Positions 5,046-7,402 of a stretch of 7,402 bases of DNA are shown in pieces; position 1 is the stretch's first letter, and each line of letters opens with the position of its first letter. Where the stretch lies: assembly GCA_021781625.1 (NCBI GenBank), contig JAJXWL010000088.1, positions 1 through 7,402 of the forward strand, written 5' to 3'. The notes under the pieces are model-generated. The model was not told where the DNA came from. It worked only from the letters and a program-made list of their open reading frames with translations, and ran no database searches. The position numbers were made by a program, and so were the translations under genes. Origin of the DNA: a bacterium. Lineage in GTDB: Bacteria; Spirochaetota; Spirochaetia; JABEVK01.

Positions 5046-7244
5046 ATGAAAAATTGGGGGTGTCTACTCCTTTTGAGCAGTTTGACAGGTACCTTGTCCG
5101 CTCAAGTGAGTTTTTCGGGTCTGTCGGTTGATCAGGGAAAGCATCTTGTTTTTTCAGTGCGGGCTAGCTCGGCTCAAGGTACGGATACTGGGTGGTTTGA
5201 AGCCGACTTAGGCTCAGGTCAGTTGACGACTTTAACTTTTCCTGTGGATACCGCCCAATGGTTGGCAAAAGCCAAGGTTTTGCAATGGTCAAACGCTTTC
5301 GGTACCTTTCGTTTACTTCCTCAGGGGAAGGTCATTACGGTTTCACCGGACAGCTTTGCAGGAAAATCCTTGTTGCGTTGGGGTAAGCCCCTTCCTTCGG
5401 CCTATTCTCCCGACGGCGTTTGGGCTTTGGTGCAAATTCAAAAATCCCCGGTTGAGGGTGACTTAGCCCTTTGGAATATCAAAACGGGAATTCTGGAGCG
5501 CATTACCCAAGGAATTACCTTATCGACGAACGAGGCTCCTGCCCTGTGGTCACCCAACGGAGAGTTTTTTGTCTATGTGAAAGCTGACCGCCTTTACTAC
5601 TATTCGATGGAACAGCATGCTCAAGATCGAGTTCCCCCCGAAGCCCTGCGCTGTTTGGGCGCTGGACTCCTTTCAAGTGTGCGCTGGGGTCCCGATGGTG
5701 ATCTCGTGTATGTCCGTGACAACTCGCTGTGGCGATTACTTCCTCAGGATTTTTATGCCCTTAGCCTCTTCGGGGCCAAGTACCAAACCTGGGGCCTGGT
5801 TACAGCGTTTCCTCTGGCCTTTGACCCCGCCACTGACAGGTTTTGGCTGTCTCCTGACCTTCGCTTCGTTCTGCTATTGGTGGAGGGTCGTACGCTGTTG
5901 TTGAAATCCACAGGCTACTTTCACGACGGAGCCCCCACTTGGAAGGGGGGCGCCTACGTTCCTTTGCCCGGGGGAAGCCGAGTGAAGCGAGTCCTTTGGT
6001 CCGAGCAAGGGGCGCAGGTGCTGGTGAATAACCTTAGGACTCCTCTTTCGGCAGTCTTTCAACTGACTCAAAAGGGGGCCAGGCTTCAGGCCCAGGGTGG
6101 AGATTTTCTCGATATAGCCGCCTCATCAAACGACAAACAGGTTCTCTTGACAACCAGCGATGGTCTTTCACTCAGAAAGGCCACAGATTTTTCTCAACAG
6201 AATTTTTTTGCTCAGCAAGGAACGCGGGCGGCCTTTTGGCAGGGCCAGGATGTGCTTTTATGCTCGGTCTCGGGTGTGCAGAAGCTGTCGTTGGTTTCGG
6301 GACTCAAGACCCCTTTGGTGCTGGGTGCGGCTCAGGGCATCGCGTTTGATCAAAAAGGAGTCCCCATTGCCAAGGAGGGTGAGGGGCTATGGGCTTGGAC
6401 TCAAGGGGTCTGGCAGCCCATTTCAGGGAGCACTCTGCCCGCCCGACAGACGGACAATGCTCAGGTGAGAGTGTTTTTACAAAGTCTCAATTCTGAAGTT
6501 CACAACCGAATTATGGTGAGGTTGTTAGACCGGTCGGTTACGGTTCCCTTGCTACCGCCCCCCTTGCCTGAACCCCCTGCCTTGAAAAATCAGCCGGAAA
6601 CAGAGTCGCCCGACGGGGTGTTTACTCACGGTGCTCGGGATGAAAAACGAGAAATCGCCTTAGTGTTTTTGGCTCAAGACTCAGATCAAGGGCTAGGAGA
6701 GGTTTTGTCGGCTTTGCGCTCGTGGAAGGCTGGGGCAACGTTTTTTGTGAACGGAGATTTTTTACGCCGACACCCTGAGGCTTGCCGAGAAATTGCGGCC
6801 TCCGGAGCAGAAACCGCCAATGGGTTTTATATTCCGTTTCAGTTTTCTTCGACCGACGCGAGTGGGGCTTTTATTCCTAAGGGCCTAGCCCGGCAAGAAG
6901 ATGATTGGCACCGAAAAACTGGTACGGAGCTTTCGCCGCTTTGGTGGCCCTCCGGTTACTCCCCTGGGGTGGTCCAGGCGGCTGCCAAGGCCGGATACGT
7001 GACGGTGGGTACCGACTTAAAGCTCCCTGCTCCGGTAGGGGGGCGCCTGGAGTCTTCGGTGTGGATCGATACGCTGTTAAAAAGTGTTCGTCCCGGGGCT
7101 ATCGTACCATTGACCCTTGGGGAAAGAGATAGTAAAACGGGGGACAGCTTTTTTCGCCGTTTGGACCTGCTGTTAAATGCCTTGAAACAAGCCGGTTATA
7201 GCTTTGTTTCTGTTTCAAAGTTACGGGAACATTCTCTGAATTAA
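5046..7244 (+). CDS. Exported beta-propeller protein with degenerate NodB deacetylase domain
   Basis: The 732-residue protein begins with a Sec signal peptide (MKNWGCLLLLSSLTGTLSA, probable cut before Gln20). Residues about 25-465 look like a WD40/PD40-type propeller, with repeated blade turns such as YSPDGVWALV (120-129), WSPNGEFFVYV (168-178) and WGPDGDLVYV (214-223). A proline-rich linker covers about 500-525 (PLLPPPLPEPP). Residues about 535-727 match the polysaccharide-deacetylase (NodB) fold: IALVFLAQDSD, GATFFVNGDFLRRHPE (563-578), LWWPSGYSPG (632-641), AAKAGYVTVGTD (646-657), VRPGAIVPL (681-689) and ALKQAGYSFVSVSKL (712-726). Active enzymes of this family remove acetyl groups from peptidoglycan or chitin-like glycans. 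Here the metal and catalytic motifs are absent, so it is probably a glycan-binding or structural pseudoenzyme in the periplasm. It is the last gene before the fliS leader. Confidence 0.82.
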   Translation: MKNWGCLLLLSSLTGTLSAQVSFSGLSVDQGKHLVFSVRASSAQGTDTGWFEADLGSGQLTTLTFPVDTAQWLAKAKVLQWSNAFGTFRLLPQGKVITVSPDSFAGKSLLRWGKPLPSAYSPDGVWALVQIQKSPVEGDLALWNIKTGILERITQGITLSTNEAPALWSPNGEFFVYVKADRLYYYSMEQHAQDRVPPEALRCLGAGLLSSVRWGPDGDLVYVRDNSLWRLLPQDFYALSLFGAKYQTWGLVTAFPLAFDPATDRFWLSPDLRFVLLLVEGRTLLLKSTGYFHDGAPTWKGGAYVPLPGGSRVKRVLWSEQGAQVLVNNLRTPLSAVFQLTQKGARLQAQGGDFLDIAASSNDKQVLLTTSDGLSLRKATDFSQQNFFAQQGTRAAFWQGQDVLLCSVSGVQKLSLVSGLKTPLVLGAAQGIAFDQKGVPIAKEGEGLWAWTQGVWQPISGSTLPARQTDNAQVRVFLQSLNSEVHNRIMVRLLDRSVTVPLLPPPLPEPPALKNQPETESPDGVFTHGARDEKREIALVFLAQDSDQGLGEVLSALRSWKAGATFFVNGDFLRRHPEACREIAASGAETANGFYIPFQFSSTDASGAFIPKGLARQEDDWHRKTGTELSPLWWPSGYSPGVVQAAAKAGYVTVGTDLKLPAPVGGRLESSVWIDTLLKSVRPGAIVPLTLGERDSKTGDSFFRRLDLLLNALKQAGYSFVSVSKLREHSLN

Positions 7245-7247
7245 GCG

Positions 7248-7283
7248 GGTTTTTGACAATTTGTTTAAGGCCCGTCAAAAACC
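7248..7283 (+). repeat. perfect 10-bp inverted repeat between the propeller gene and fliS
   Basis: GGTTTTTGAC (7248-7257) and GTCAAAAACC (7274-7283) are exact reverse complements around a 16-base loop, extendable by one G-T pair. It begins four bases after the TAA at 7242-7244, so a transcript-end hairpin is plausible, but no T run follows the right arm. The left arm contains TTGACA (7253-7258), a perfect -35 box, yet no convincing -10 lies 16-18 bases downstream. It may be a 3'-end stabilising hairpin, a Rho-dependent terminator region, or an operator for fliS. Confidence 0.6.
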
Positions 7284-7314
7284 TGTCGAAACTGTAACGT
7301 AGACCTAGGGTTCC

Positions 7315-7320
7315 AGGAGG
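7315..7320 (+). promoter_or_regulatory. consensus Shine-Dalgarno for fliS
   Basis: AGGAGG ends six bases before ATG at 7327. It is the strongest ribosome binding site in the window and suggests efficient translation of fliS, independent of the gene upstream. Confidence 0.85.
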
Positions 7321-7326
7321 GGGAGC

Positions 7327-7402
7327 ATGAGTGTTCTGAAAGGTCCTTTGAGTGCTTACCGCGAGGTTTCGGTACGGACAGCCAGCCAGGGGAAGCTGAT
7401 TG
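7327..7402 (+). CDS. fliS: Flagellar export chaperone FliS (5' part only)
   Basis: FliS is a small cytoplasmic helical protein, usually 120-150 residues, that binds the C-terminus of flagellin and keeps it unfolded and unpolymerised until export. Only the first 25 residues are present before the window ends. They contain the family's N-terminal signature: an AYRE segment at residues 10-13 followed by VRTASQGKLI (16-25), equivalent to the usual YxxxxVxTASPGKLxxMLYDGA. The conserved Pro is Gln here. The start is fixed by an ideal Shine-Dalgarno. The 82-base gap and the inverted repeat in front suggest a separate transcription unit from the propeller gene, but read-through cannot be excluded. 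Confidence 0.8.
   Translation, partial: MSVLKGPLSAYREVSVRTASQGKLI

Noticed and set aside
5931..5951. GCCCCC / GGGGGC 6-bp inverted repeat with a 9-base loop
   Set aside because: It lies within the propeller coding sequence, has no T run or other regulatory context, and is expected by chance in G- and C-run-rich coding DNA.
7276..7281. CAAAAA as a -10 box, 17 bases after TTGACA at 7253
   Set aside because: It matches the consensus poorly, so TTGACA alone does not support a sigma-70 promoter for fliS.
1..7402. CRISPR array, insertion sequence, tRNA or rRNA genes
   Set aside because: No direct-repeat array, transposase-like protein, terminal inverted repeats around a gene, or tRNA/rRNA-like sequence was seen; coding density is high throughout.

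Overview
The window is a compact, one-direction (+ strand) bacterial gene cluster. It has six complete genes and the first codons of a seventh, and I see no credible minus-strand gene. The last gene is the N-terminus of the flagellar export chaperone FliS, so the organism is probably flagellated. Two Sec signal peptides suit a diderm. The divergent galactokinase paralogue, the SurE/TPR/NHL grouping and the roughly balanced base composition make a spirochaete (Treponema/Spirochaeta-like) my best guess. This rests on general resemblance only and could not be checked by a search.

Layout: 1-54 is probably the 3' end of an upstream gene. 98-1264 encodes a galactokinase-family GHMP protein with a TTG start. 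1309-2037 is surE (5'-nucleotidase). 2034-2726 is a cytoplasmic TPR protein, and 2723-4750 is an exported TPR/NHL-propeller/VWA-like protein. These last three genes are joined by 4-nt overlaps (GTGA, ATGA) and are probably translationally coupled. 4796-5035 is a 79-residue zinc-ribbon/helix protein with no spaced Shine-Dalgarno, preceded by a promoter-like sequence. 5046-7244 is an exported protein made of a WD40/PD40-like beta-propeller, a proline-rich linker and a NodB (polysaccharide deacetylase) fold. An 82-nt gap with a perfect 10-bp inverted repeat then leads to fliS (7327 onward).

The main theme is loss of catalytic residues. The galactokinase-like protein lacks the catalytic Asp, the sugar-binding residues and the glycine-rich motif 3. 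The NodB domain lacks the metal-binding Asp and His residues and the catalytic motifs. The VWA-like domain has a broken MIDAS. Only SurE looks like a fully intact enzyme. Together with two TPR/propeller proteins and a zinc ribbon, this suggests a binding, scaffolding or sensing assembly at the cell envelope rather than a metabolic pathway. That functional reading is inference.

Other signals are an intrinsic-terminator-like hairpin with a U run inside the TPR coding sequence (2245-2269), a possible leaderless mRNA for the zinc-ribbon gene, and a T8 tract in the signal-peptide codons of the NHL protein.
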